The position numbers and the translations under genes are program-made. Below the pieces are notes generated by a model. It saw nothing but the letters and a program-made list of their open reading frames with translations, was not told the origin of the DNA and searched no databases. Shown here piece by piece: positions 7,884 through 15,248 of a stretch of 15,248 nucleotides of DNA. Every line of letters starts with the position of its first letter. The first letter of the stretch is position 1. The stretch comes from Euperipatoides rowelli (taxonomy: Eukaryota > Onychophora > Udeonychophora > Euonychophora > Peripatopsidae). The stretch lies in assembly GCA_003024985.2 (NCBI GenBank), contig PXIH01S0001377.1. One strand, written 5' to 3'.

Positions 7884-9439
7884 GTAAGTTTGTAAAAATA
7901 TTTAAAATTTTTATTTTGGAACATATTAGTCGCTCTTCTAAAGCTTTAGTCATAAATAATTTGTTTGCTCCTCTGAAATATATTCTTAATTGTAATTTGT
8001 TACAAAGTGGCCGCTCCTCTGGAGTATTTTAACAAAACATTTAAATCTTTAGTCGTAATCACTTTTCTTGGCTGCTCCTCTATGATATATTTCTAGTTGT
8101 AACTATTTTTCTTTAAGAAAATTTCCATCAAAGAGGAACATTTTATTGATTGTCATTATGACTGTACATGTACTTCTTGTTTTGTTAAATTTGTGGACAA
8201 ATTTTTATTTTTGGGGCATGATATAATGAATTGATGGTTTGTTATTTGTTACATTGATTTGTGAATTCAGGGAATACTGTTTTTTTTGTTTATGTATTGT
8301 TTATGTTTCTAGTACGGCTTTGGTAGTTAATGTGTGCTCGGATAATGTGATCAATTATAATATTGTGACTGCATAAAACAATCAATTTCCTTGCATATGC
8401 AAATTAATGATAGTTTATTCATGTATAATTTATTCATGTCGTTTTGTTTTGCATGTTATGCAGTCTCTCTGCTATTCAAAAGTTCTCTCTAGCCTACATG
8501 CCTCTTGCTCTTACTCATTGGATTTGAATTGCATCATTCCAGCATGTTTTCTATTTATTTGTTTATTTTATTTCTGTCACTGGATGATGTATGTCATTCC
8601 CAAGGAGTTTCTACTACCCCTGCATTTGTTAGATTGGGGCTTTTTTTTTTGTTACTATACCATTTTTTAAGCAGCAAGTTGCTGTCTTTGTATGTACCGG
8701 TACTGTATATCTTAAGGAAGTGTGTTGATTAATCTTTTCTCCCTTCAATTTCAATTAAATGTTCTCAATTTCAATCAGAAATTTAAAAAAATGAACTACT
8801 CAAAATTGATTAAATAATGTTGAACTTCTATAAATGCTCTTAAAAGAACATCATCAAAATTGGCACTGTCTCTGAACGGTGCACTTACCTGGCTATGTTT
8901 TTTTTTTTGTGTTTTGTTACTTGATGTCACTAATACTAAAGTTGGTTGTATGTCACCATGTCATTTTTTTTCCCTAAGTCCCTAGAATTTAAAATTTTTA
9001 TCTGGTTAAGTGCACCGGTTCCAAAGTAATTCAGACATCTTGAGTAAGTGAAAAGTTGTCATATAATGATGCTTGGTAGGAATGCTACATTTCCAAGGAA
9101 TGGTAGAAAATGTACCTCCCCCCCCCCTCTCCCAAAGTGAACAAGGGTGCATGCATATTTTACAGTATATAATATACAGTATTTAGTAATGTATATATTG
9201 CATTAAAAAAAAATATTGCTATTTTTAACTTTTATGCTTATAGTAAATGCTACTTTATTTTTATTTTGTTATTAATTCGCCTGTGGAAAGGAACAGCTGA
9301 TTTTTGTTTATGTATTCTTTTCTCACGTAACACCACCTTTCTATTTTTAATAATAAATGACCTGTTAGTATATTCTGATCAATTATGAGAGTGTAAACAG
9401 TGCTTAATGATCTTCATACAATTGATTCATAAAATTGAT
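7884..9439. other. Non-coding stretch with degenerate GCTCCTCT repeats
   Basis: Open frames at 8407-8732 are hydrophobic shadows without family motifs. GCTCCTCT-like words recur at 7932, 7967, 8013 and 8074 with partly similar surroundings (CTTTAGTC, AATTGTAA), suggesting an old, badly decayed tandem repeat. A C run lies at about 9118-9128. Nothing else is supported. Confidence 0.4.
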
Positions 9440-9898
9440 TCATGCAATGGAAAAACCTTTAGAATTGATCAGATAAGTAATGAATTAGATCATAGTCCTA
9501 TTTTTATTAATCTGAACTATATTTGTCTTTATTTTAATTTATCTATGTTGCAGCTAAACTTTCTTAATTGCAATGAAATTTGAAAAAAGTTGGGTGAATT
9601 TGAATTTGATACAAATATTAATCCCATAATGCTACATGATATGTACTGTAACTTGAATTTGGAAGAATTTAGTGATACTGCAATTGAGATGAAAAACTTG
9701 CCTTATACTAATAAAATATCTAGAGCTAAAATACAAGAAATAGATAAACCTCTTCATAAAGGTTTATTAAATAATAAATTAGATGAATCTTCAGATAAAA
9801 TATCTCATAATAATGAGAAAAATACAGATTTACAAATTTCTACAATTGATAGAGTTTCAAGATTCGGGAGAATCATAAAACCTAAAAATATGGATTTC
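9440..9898 (+). pseudogene. Possible LINE-derived fragment (DHSPI motif and linker)
   Basis: One plus frame reads IDQISNELDHSPIFINLN (about 9461-9514). This recalls the S-D-H-x-P-I end of LINE AP-endonuclease domains, here with L instead of S. After one stop near 9581 the same frame stays open to a TAG at 9899-9901, giving about 100 polar residues such as LGEFEFDTNIN, KISRAKIQEIDKPL and FGRIIKPK. The linker between endonuclease and reverse transcriptase in jockey-like elements looks broadly similar, but the match is weak. The frame is continuous, across the TAG, with the endonuclease start at about 9944, so this could also be the upstream part of the same element. Confidence 0.3.
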
Positions 9899-10527
9899 TA
9901 GCAAACAATTTGTGATGATAAAAGAAATACAGATAATTTATTGTGGAATTATTCTAATGTTAATTCTTTAATGAATAAATTAGATGAAATAAGGCTAGAC
10001 ATTCAGACAAAAAAATCCTGATTTTCTTTTCTTTGTTGAAACTATGTTATATGAAGATATTATTAATGATTTATTAAGAAATTTTTATAAGACTAGATAG
10101 AAAATAAACAACAAAAAGAGAGGTGGGGATTTTTGGATATATGTGGAATAATCTGATATTGTTTCAGAAATCTTTTATACCGGCCTCTAGAGTCCTGTCA
10201 GAAGCTATTTGGTTCTCTTTGAAATTAAAAAATTTAAATTATTTGATAGGAATCTTTTACAGAGCTCCTAATAATGGTAATTTTATTGATGATGAACTCA
10301 TTAAAATATTTAATGAATGTTTAGTATTCTATAAAGCTAATAGTTTTAATGATTTATACCTTCCATCAATAGATTGGGAAAACTTGGATCATAACTATTC
10401 TTTAAACTCATAGGGATATAAATTTTATAAAATTTTTACAGATAATCTTTTTATACAATAGGTTAAAAGTTTTACTAGATTTCGTAGTGAATCTAAATCT
10501 CTGATAGATGTAGTTTTTTTTGTTTAA
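9899..10527 (+). pseudogene. Decayed LINE AP-endonuclease domain, reverse transcriptase missing
   Basis: Segments in two plus frames line up, in order, with the endonuclease of non-LTR retrotransposons (CR1/jockey-like). They are NVNSLMNKLDEIRLDIQTKK (9953-10012), then after a frame change PDFLFFVETML (10017-10049; the E of the I-T-E-T-W-L motif is kept), then VGIFGYMWNNL and IWFSLKLKNLNYLIGIFYRA, PNNGNF (10123-10280). LYLPSIDWENL follows near 10355-10387, where the family has G-D-F-N-x-P-x-x-D-W; the catalytic N is Y here. After a TAG at 10411 comes YKIFTDNLFIQ, a TAG at 10459, then FTRFRSESKSLIDVVF up to 10521. The match ends at a TAA at 10525. No reverse transcriptase follows, so the copy is both decayed and cut at its 3' side. 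Confidence 0.65.
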
Positions 10528-10931
10528 AAGATGATTCCATAGCAACAAAGAGAGATGAAAAACTTTAAATCGTAGCTTTATTAAAATTTAATTGCACTCA
10601 TAATTAGTCCAAATATTAAGAATTATTGCAATTTGGTGGTTAAAATTCCTTTTTAATACTCATAACTTCTTCCATAATTTATTCTCCATTATACAGTATA
10701 AGTTCTCAGTGTGGCTATATTGTTGGCTATATTCAAGGAGGGCTAGTGACTGAGGGGGAGGGGACATATGAAATAAAAAACACAATTAAACATTAAAATT
10801 CATAAAATGCAATAACTAGTATTTGTAACTTGCTGAAAAAATGAAAAGGGTGGTATAGGAATAAAATGAGGAGTTTTATTCTGTAATTTTCTACCAATTG
10901 AAGTAGTAAATGACATAACTCTATCCTCTAG
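10528..10931. other. Non-coding stretch between LINE relic and candidate exons
   Basis: No confident gene. A weak possible exon (acceptor CCATTATACAG ending 10696, then an open stretch with SSQCGYIVGYIQGG) lacks a good donor. The rest is AT-rich, with a G-rich patch near 10753-10762. Confidence 0.4.
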
Positions 10932-10974
10932 ATAACTTGAGATGTCAGGGGGAGGAGTCCACCAATTTCTTCAA
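10932..10974 (+). CDS. Possible 43-bp exon, penultimate exon of an unrecognised gene
   Basis: Acceptor CTATCCTCTAG (ending 10931) and donor CAA followed by GTTAGT frame 43 bases. In one frame (first two bases completing an earlier codon) they read NLRCQGEESTNFF plus two bases, AA. Joining to 11149 restores a lysine codon and keeps the frame open into KYVTAVPFGAMFP. The joined peptide looks like real protein and I do not recognise its family. It needs an upstream exon ending in phase 1, which I could not find; the 45-bp candidate at 7839 ends in phase 0 and does not fit directly. Confidence 0.3.
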
Positions 10975-11148
10975 GTTAGTTACTCTAATGACAATTTAAA
11001 TATAAATATATTTATCTTCAATTTCACTTATTTGTACATTCTTCTAGAAAAGTTCAAGTTTAGTCTCCCTTTATTTTTTTGGTTTGTACATATATATATC
11101 TCTCATTACTCTGAACTATATCTACAATTATTTTTTTTGTATTTACAG

Positions 11149-11236
11149 ATATGTCACTGCTGTACCCTTTGGAGCAATGTTTCCTACCAAAAAAATTGAA
11201 ATAGTAGCAGTATCATTTTCTAGCAAAGAAAAATAA
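11149..11236 (+). CDS. Possible terminal exon of an unrecognised gene
   Basis: A pyrimidine tract and acceptor (TTTTTTTTGTATTTACAG, ending 11148) precede one base completing a codon, then YVTAVPFGAMFPTKKIEIVA and VSFSSKEK, and a TAA at 11234-11236. Two AATAAA hexamers follow (11304, 11359), then a TG-rich stretch (GATTGTGTTGTTT, about 11383-11395), as expected for a 3' end. Codon use is more balanced than in the surrounding DNA. The entry phase also fits the exon ending at 6644, so an alternative short last exon of the SLC26 gene is formally possible. The peptide shows no SLC26 feature and I could not assign a family. Confidence 0.35.
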
Positions 11237-11303
11237 TGAGCTCTCTCTTTGCCCTCTTTCTTTATTCTTATTGACTATTTGTATCTCCCTCAGAGACTCG
11301 AAA

Positions 11304-11364
11304 AATAAAGGATCTCTCAAAAATAGTTTGTAAAAATACACTTTTTTTTAATGAATGTAATAAA
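11304..11364 (+). promoter_or_regulatory. Candidate polyadenylation signals
   Basis: AATAAA occurs at 11304-11309 and 11359-11364, 68 and 123 bases after the stop of the candidate terminal exon. A TG-rich stretch follows the second at about 11383-11395. In AT-rich DNA single hexamers are common, so support comes mainly from the arrangement. Confidence 0.3.
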
Positions 11365-11445
11365 GTTTCTTTCTCTTCAGAGATTGTGTTGTTTCATTTC
11401 ATTTTGTAAAGAATGATAATTCTTTTTTCCTTTCTGAAAAACAAT

Positions 11446-11448
<3 letters not shown>

Positions 11449-11492
<44 letters not shown>
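11449..11492. repeat. (TA)22 microsatellite
   Basis: An uninterrupted TA run of 44 bases is followed by two TACTGTATA-type units (11491-11508), the same palindromic motif seen at 6840-6875 and about 9163. Confidence 0.95.
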
Positions 11493-11493
<1 letters not shown>

Positions 11494-11559
11494 TGTATAT
11501 ACTGTATATTTTGTAAGGAATGAGCTAAGACTCATTCTGAAATTTACTCGTGTCATTGT

Positions 11560-12060
11560 TGGTAAACTTCAACGCTCCCTTTGCGACACAATGTGCTTGG
11601 TTACGGAGGGTTGAAGGATGTTTATAGGTATTTTGTTTACAACTTTGTTGAAAAGATTTTTTAGGATCAGATTGTTTTCTTTATTTTGTTTATAAAGTTT
11701 TCTGATGTCTGTTGAAGAGAGGTTGGGGGAGATGGATTTAGAAGTTTTGGAGGCGGTTCCCCCTCCTATTCCTGAGGGTCCCCCCTCTGCTCCAAAAAGT
11801 GCATCCAGTTGTAAGCGGGGAGAGCAAGGCAGACAAAGTCTAAGAGGATAAAGCGAGCCCCTAAACCACAAAGGCTACCAGAATTGATAGACTTTGCTCA
11901 GGTGAAGATTTTATCACGGCGGGCGAGGTGGATGGGGAGTAGGCAGAGACGTCGCCTTTAAGATCGTTTGGCATGCCCTACCCGGGATATCCCTCTTGAC
12001 CGGCAATGCAGTATTGGCTCAACTGATCACCGAGTGTTGCTGCACTCAAAGTGACTATTT
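11560..12060. other. GC-richer block with competing open frames, unresolved
   Basis: This block is visibly richer in G and C than its surroundings. On minus, 11569-11871 is open for 100 codons (for example TSKSISPNLSSTDIRKLYKQ) with no motif I recognise. On plus, 11707-11828 is open (MSVEERLGEMDLEVLEAV, then PPPIPEGPPSAPKSASS); a one-base step back leads into an arginine/lysine-rich stretch (SKRIKRAPKPQRLPELIDF to RRARWMGSRQRRRL, stop near 11961). The block lies just past the 3' end of the minus-strand Ty3/gypsy pol. It could be that element's 3' untranslated/LTR region, a piece of another element on plus, or both. A minus-strand GATCAGTT near 12023 resembles an arthropod initiator, as LTR promoters have, but that is weak. 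Confidence 0.3.
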
Positions 12061-12486
12061 CTTTTGTGCTGGTTTTGATATTGTTCAGCAATTGTTTATT
12101 TTACTTGTGTTTCTGGATGTTTAAATTTACGATTATTTACATAATTTACTAATTAAATTAAATTTTGTTTATTGAATTTATAGTTTTATTTATTGCTTTG
12201 ATTTATTTATTTATGACTGCTTAGATTTTAATGATTTTATTTATTTAATTTGCTTATGATTTCAATTTTTAAGCTTTTTTGATTTGTGTTAAATGTAACT
12301 GGTTTTTTTTTTTTTTGGATGGCCATTTTTTTCATTTATTTCTTCCTTTTACCTAGGTAAATTTTGTTTTTCTTATTTTGCTATAAACTCCTACTTCGCT
12401 AGAAGTACCCGTGGATGACCATGGGGTCTTCTATCTCGACAAATTGATCGGTATGTCTTTGCTTACTTCTGAGCCCTTTGAGTCAT
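12061..12486. other. AT-rich stretch after the retrotransposon pol end; LTR not delimited
   Basis: No gene is seen. On minus, a purine-rich GGTAAAAGGAAGAAAT (about 12341-12356) lies just downstream of the pol stop and could be the polypurine tract that marks the start of a 3' LTR. Because the 5' LTR is outside the window, no LTR pair is available to confirm this. Confidence 0.25.
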
Positions 12487-13127
12487 CTAAGTACTGCTGT
12501 TGAGCAAATTTGAAACTAGCCGTCTCATCAGGCGGCGTTGTAATCTTATGTTCTCCTTGCCGTGATGATAAATAATTCTATATTGTACTATTTCTTGGGG
12601 GGAGTCAGCATCCTCAACTTCATAAGGAAAAGTGATGATGGGAATATTTTGGTCAATTTTGGGGTTTCTATTACATGTTTCATCGTCATCTATCTGGGTT
12701 CTGTGTATATAGGGTTTTAATTTGTCAACATGTACCTTTTTTGTAATGTTTGGGTTTTTTATGTCTTGTATAATGTAGTTGGCTAGTCTAATCCTGAGAG
12801 TTACTGTATAGGGTCCTGTGTACCTTTGGTTGAGTTTACGGTTGTGGACAGCATAACTCGGTACATCAAGGCATTATTAATCGATGCTTTTTGTAAGTTA
12901 GAGAATATTTCTGACTTTGCAGCCTCCAGTCTCTCCATTACACAGTCGACTAATTCTACTCTTTCTAGATTGTCATTTTCTTCTAAATTAAATTCTGAGA
13001 ACATGTATTGATGGAAGCCGTGAAAAATATAGAAGGGCACTTGTTTTGTGCTACTATGTACGGTATTATTTATTACTTGCATCAAGTATGAGAGCATTAT
13101 GTCCCAGTCAGTGAAGTTTTTGTTTAC
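12487..13127 (-). pseudogene. Ty3/gypsy integrase C-terminal region with GPY/F module, frameshifted
   Basis: A new frame begins with VNKNFTDWDIMLSYLM and QVINNTVHSSTKQVPFYIFH, the end of the integrase core. It continues as a helical stretch (RLEAAKSEIFSNLQKASINN). A frame change at about 12860 is followed by VHNRKLNQRYTGPYTVTLRI, IIQDIKNPNITKKVHVDKLK and PYI, the GPY/F module that contributes to target binding. An acidic tail with FPYEVEDADSPQEIV follows, and the pol frame ends in a TAG at 12489-12487. No chromodomain is evident. Confidence 0.8.
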
Positions 13128-13476
13128 TATAGTGTGATATTAGGTTCAGTAGTTTGCCATTTATCCTTTCACTTACCCCATTGGAGCGTGGCCAGTAACT
13201 ATTTGTGTTTATTCGCTGTATTCCTAGCTTTGCATAAAGTGTTGTCATGATATGGCCTACTAGTTGTGGTCCCCGGTCTAATAGGATACATTTGGAACCG
13301 CCATAATGCATATAAATTGTCTCCATGTAGTCTTTGGCTATTATGTGTGCTTCCTGGCTTGGCAGTGGCTGGCATATGTCATGCAAGAAAAATGGTCTAT
13401 GTATGTATGTTATGTATTTATTTTGTCTTTGTGTGCTTGAAAAGGGGCCAAGAATATCGATACTGATTTTGAACAT
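13108..13476 (-). pseudogene. Ty3/gypsy integrase catalytic core, DD35E intact
   Basis: The open segment of 122 residues is the RNase H-fold core that inserts element DNA into the genome. The catalytic triad is D7 (in ISIDILGPF), D67 (in ILLDRGPQL) and E103 (in SNGVSERINGKL), with exactly 35 residues between the last two. LPSQEAHIIA and YWPRSNG are further family markers. The stretch around residues 26-34 (HRPFFLHDI), where the family has D-x-F-S-R, looks locally frame-shifted and repaired. The frame ends in a stop at 13108-13110, about 45 residues before the conserved NNTVHSST of the next frame, so the domain is not joined to its C-terminus. Confidence 0.85.
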
Positions 13477-13479
13477 GCA

Positions 13480-13885
13480 TGTAGGGGGTGGCTCGATGGC
13501 TTTTATAGGTGCCTTTTACCTATTACGATTCCTCCTTTGACATTTTTCACAATTATTATGTAGGTTTTTATGTCTGTGAATATAGTTTCCCAAGTAAAGT
13601 TTCTCTTTATTTTATACAAGGTTTTTTCTAGAGAAAAGTGTCCCCCCTACGTTGCTATCATGGTAAAAATACATAACATCCGGCATGAGGGATGCTGGGA
13701 CTAATGTGTGATATGCAGTGAAGTTTGATTTGCCAAGTTGGATCAATTTCATTAGTATTTGGTTCTCGTCTATGATAGTCATTACTATTTAATTTTCCTT
13801 CCTTTATTTTGTTAATTATGTCTAGGCAAAAGCTGTCTTACTGTTCTTGTTGCATTAATTCGACGGTTATGGGTCTTTGTTGTCT
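13480..13885 (-). pseudogene. Ty3/gypsy integrase linker and zinc-binding N-terminus, frameshifted
   Basis: After the RNase H a linker (DSFCLDIINKIKEGKLN, then YHRREPNTNEIDPTWQIK) with one in-frame stop leads, via a frame change near 13735, to LVPASLMPDVMYFYH and then HDSNVGGHFSLEKTLYKIKR. The two histidines (first at 13660-13662) and, after another frame change, CEKCQRRN (about 13535-13555) make the HHCC zinc-binding module that stabilises integrase and binds element DNA ends. A final stop follows just before KAPIKAIEPP. Confidence 0.75.
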
Positions 13886-14532
13886 CTAGTGCAGTAGTGT
13901 GCATGTGGTAGTTACCTCCTCGTGATTTCGCGAGTGCATGTCTGCGAGACTGTTTAGCCTACCTGGGATGTGCTCGAAATGGATGTCATTTTGTTGTATA
14001 TTGATCATCCATCTCGCCACTCTAGAGTTAGTGTCCATTAATTCAATTAAATATATTAATGGTTTGTGGTCAGTTAAAAGGATTATTTTATTCCCTATGT
14101 CGTGTGCTTAAATTGGTCCAGGGCGAACACAATGGCGAGTGCTTCACGCTCTATAACAGCGTAGTTTCGTTCAGCTTTATTTAGCCTGCGACTCGCGTAT
14201 GCAATGGGTTGGAATTGCCCATTTTCATTCTCTTGTTCGAGTACCGTGCCTAGAGATGTAAGAGAGGTATCTGTCTTTATCATAAAGGGTTTGTCATACC
14301 TTGGGGAGGCTAATAGGGGGGCTGTAATGAGTTTTTGTTTTAATGTTTGGAAAGCTATTTCTGCGCTATCATTCCATGTGATTTTTGTATTTCTTTTCTT
14401 TAATAAACCGTAGAGCGTGGCAGCTATTTCCACAAAGTTAGTTACAAATTTTCGGTAGAAGTTCAAACTACCCAGAAAACTTTTCACTCCGTTTACTGTC
14501 TGTGGTCTAGCTAGTTTTTGTATAGCTGCCAC
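13886..14532 (-). pseudogene. Ty3/gypsy RT thumb and RNase H domain, frameshifted
   Basis: The open part (14532-14095) starts inside the RT thumb (VNGVKSFLGSLNFYRKFV) and runs into RNase H, which removes the RNA strand during reverse transcription. Of the four expected catalytic acids I can place D in IKTDTSLTSLG, E in IEREALAIVFALDQF, and, after a frame change at about 14098, D in ILLTDHKPLIYL. The last D is in NSLADMHSRN (about 13930-13960). The connecting WMINIQQNDIHFEHIPGRLN is also typical. The frame then stops at 13886-13888. All key residues are visible; only the frame is broken. Confidence 0.85.
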
Positions 14533-15248
14533 ACTTTTCTACAGGCCTGCACCCATTTTTATCTACCATGTGGCCTAAATATTTTATAGATTCCCTGAAT
14601 AGTTTACATTTTGAGGGTTTGACAGCTAGATTTACTTTTTCTAGGGCTGAGAGGACTTCGTCGAGTGTTTTTAGGTGTTCCTCTCTATTTGGGGGAATGT
14701 CTAATTATGTCGTCAAGGTATACGAAGACGTGGTCTTTTAATATGATGTCATGAAGGCACTCCACCATAATCTTTTGAAAGATGGCGACTGATGTTACAC
14801 ATCCATGACAAAGTGGGTAAATGTATATTTTGCAAACGGTACACTGGATGCGAACTTCTTTTGGGTCTCTTCAGTCAGTTTCATGTTGAAGTAGCCGTTC
14901 TATTCTAGGCTACTAAATATGCGAGCGCCCCTAGGCTTTCGAGAATATCTTCGATTCGCATAATGGGATACTGCTCAGTGATGATCTGTTTGTTAATTTT
15001 GTGCACGTCTAAGCATATTCTCACTTCTTTAGAGTCCTTTTTGGGTAATATGAGTACTGGGGAGTTGTAAGGGCTGTATACCTTTTTTATTATATGTGCT
15101 TTTTCTAATTTGTCAAGATGGAGTCTTAACGGTTCATACAGTGTGTGGTATGCGGTATTGTCTTTGGTAAATAGGTACGTCATTTTTGAACTTTGGTTTG
15201 TAAGGGGGCAGGGATGCAGAATATGTCCGAACGCCCGAACTAGGTTCG
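14533..15248 (-). pseudogene. Ty3/gypsy reverse transcriptase domain, frameshifted
   Basis: This domain copied element RNA into DNA. The first part (15183-14905 on minus) is open and shows KLEKAHIIKKVYSPYNSPV, LILPKKDSKEVRICLDVHKI and EQYPIMRIEDIL, the fingers and palm motifs with the NSP-x-x-x-x-PKKD signature. The next segment, NGYFNMKLTEETQKKFA (about 14850-14900), is in another frame. A stop (TAG) falls where the motif A catalytic aspartate (L-D-L-x-x-G-Y) should be; I see only L-E-stop-N-G-Y. A third frame then carries VFVYLDDII, with the YLDD active-site box at 14709-14720, followed by ALEKVNLAVKPSKCKLF and IKYLGHMVDKNG. At least three frame changes occur. The segment joins the RNase H part near 14532. 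Confidence 0.85.

Larger units (their letters stand above)
12487..15248 (-). mobile_element. pol: Ty3/gypsy-type LTR retrotransposon, 3' part of pol, degraded
   Basis: On the minus strand the domains run reverse transcriptase, RNase H, integrase, the order that defines Ty3/gypsy rather than Ty1/copia. They cover 2.76 kb and leave the window at 15248; gag, protease, primer-binding site and 5' LTR would lie beyond. The frame changes several times (about 14905-14700, 14540, 14098, 13886, 13540, 13477, 13125, 12860) and there are in-frame stops, so this copy cannot make a working polyprotein. The protein similarity is nonetheless easy to read and the integrase DD35E spacing is intact, suggesting fairly recent decay. 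It is an ordinary genomic retrotransposon relic; no envelope gene is seen. Confidence 0.85.

Noticed and set aside
7921-8100. GCTCCTCT repeats as a CRISPR-like array
   Set aside because: Unequal spacing of 35, 46 and 61 bases, short imperfect words and a eukaryotic context. At most an old decayed tandem repeat.
8407-8732. Two overlapping hydrophobic plus-strand frames
   Set aside because: T-rich sequence gives leucine, phenylalanine and cysteine by chance. No acceptor/donor pair or membrane-protein motif supports them.
10697-10743. Possible exon encoding SSQCGYIVGYIQGG
   Set aside because: No good donor follows and the phase does not fit the next candidate exon.
12334-12356. Exact 3' LTR boundary at a purine-rich tract
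   Set aside because: Without the 5' LTR in the window, TG/CA ends occur by chance at too many places to choose one.
12826-13011. Plus-strand open frame opposite the integrase C-terminus
   Set aside because: Antisense shadow; the minus strand carries the conserved NNTVHSST segment.
13266-13540. Plus-strand open frames over the integrase region
   Set aside because: They are antisense shadows of the clear minus-strand integrase core.
14204-14413. Plus-strand open frame over RNase H
   Set aside because: Antisense shadow of the minus-strand RNase H domain.

Overview
The window looks like a piece of an AT-rich invertebrate nuclear genome, most likely an arthropod. The coding content is broken by introns with canonical GT/AG ends, there is no prokaryotic-style gene packing, and old transposons, poly-A/T runs and a (TA)n microsatellite are frequent. 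One transposon relic encodes a MADF-like segment, a domain best known from arthropods. Single ambiguous bases (N) lie at 1806 and 7271. The species cannot be named from the sequence.

Layout. 1-4484 is almost gene-free. It holds a probable short TA-flanked MITE (1244-1507), a foldback (2531-2610), a 32-bp dispersed repeat, and two decayed coding-like stretches (about 1992-2314 on +, about 3012-3410 on -). 4485-6644 carries two consecutive exons of an SLC26/SulP anion transporter on +, closest in feel to SLC26A11. They are separated by a 1.68-kb intron that contains a 743-bp PIF/Harbinger-type element (5476-6218) with 22-bp inverted ends, a TTA duplication and a relic of a MADF-type protein inside. 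No later SLC26 exon is visible in the remaining 8.6 kb.

6645-11560 is intron-like or intergenic. It has a long near-perfect palindrome (6962-7055), a recent tandem duplication of about 328 bp (7107-7763), a possible 45-bp exon (7839-7883), decayed LINE fragments that include an AP-endonuclease-like domain without its reverse transcriptase (about 9440-10527), and a possible unrecognised two-exon gene end (10932-11236) followed by poly-A signals. A (TA)22 run lies at 11449-11492.

12487-15248 is the 3' part of a Ty3/gypsy-type LTR retrotransposon on the minus strand. Reverse transcriptase, RNase H, zinc-binding integrase N-terminus, DD35E integrase core and integrase C-terminal module occur in the expected order but are broken by several frameshifts and stops. 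Gag, protease and the 5' LTR would lie beyond 15248, and a 3' LTR could not be delimited. A GC-richer block (about 11560-12060) has competing open frames on both strands and remains unexplained.

The genes do not form a pathway: one host transporter gene is surrounded and invaded by transposons. I saw no clear evidence of a new biological system. The best leads are the MADF-bearing Harbinger relic and the unrecognised candidate exons.
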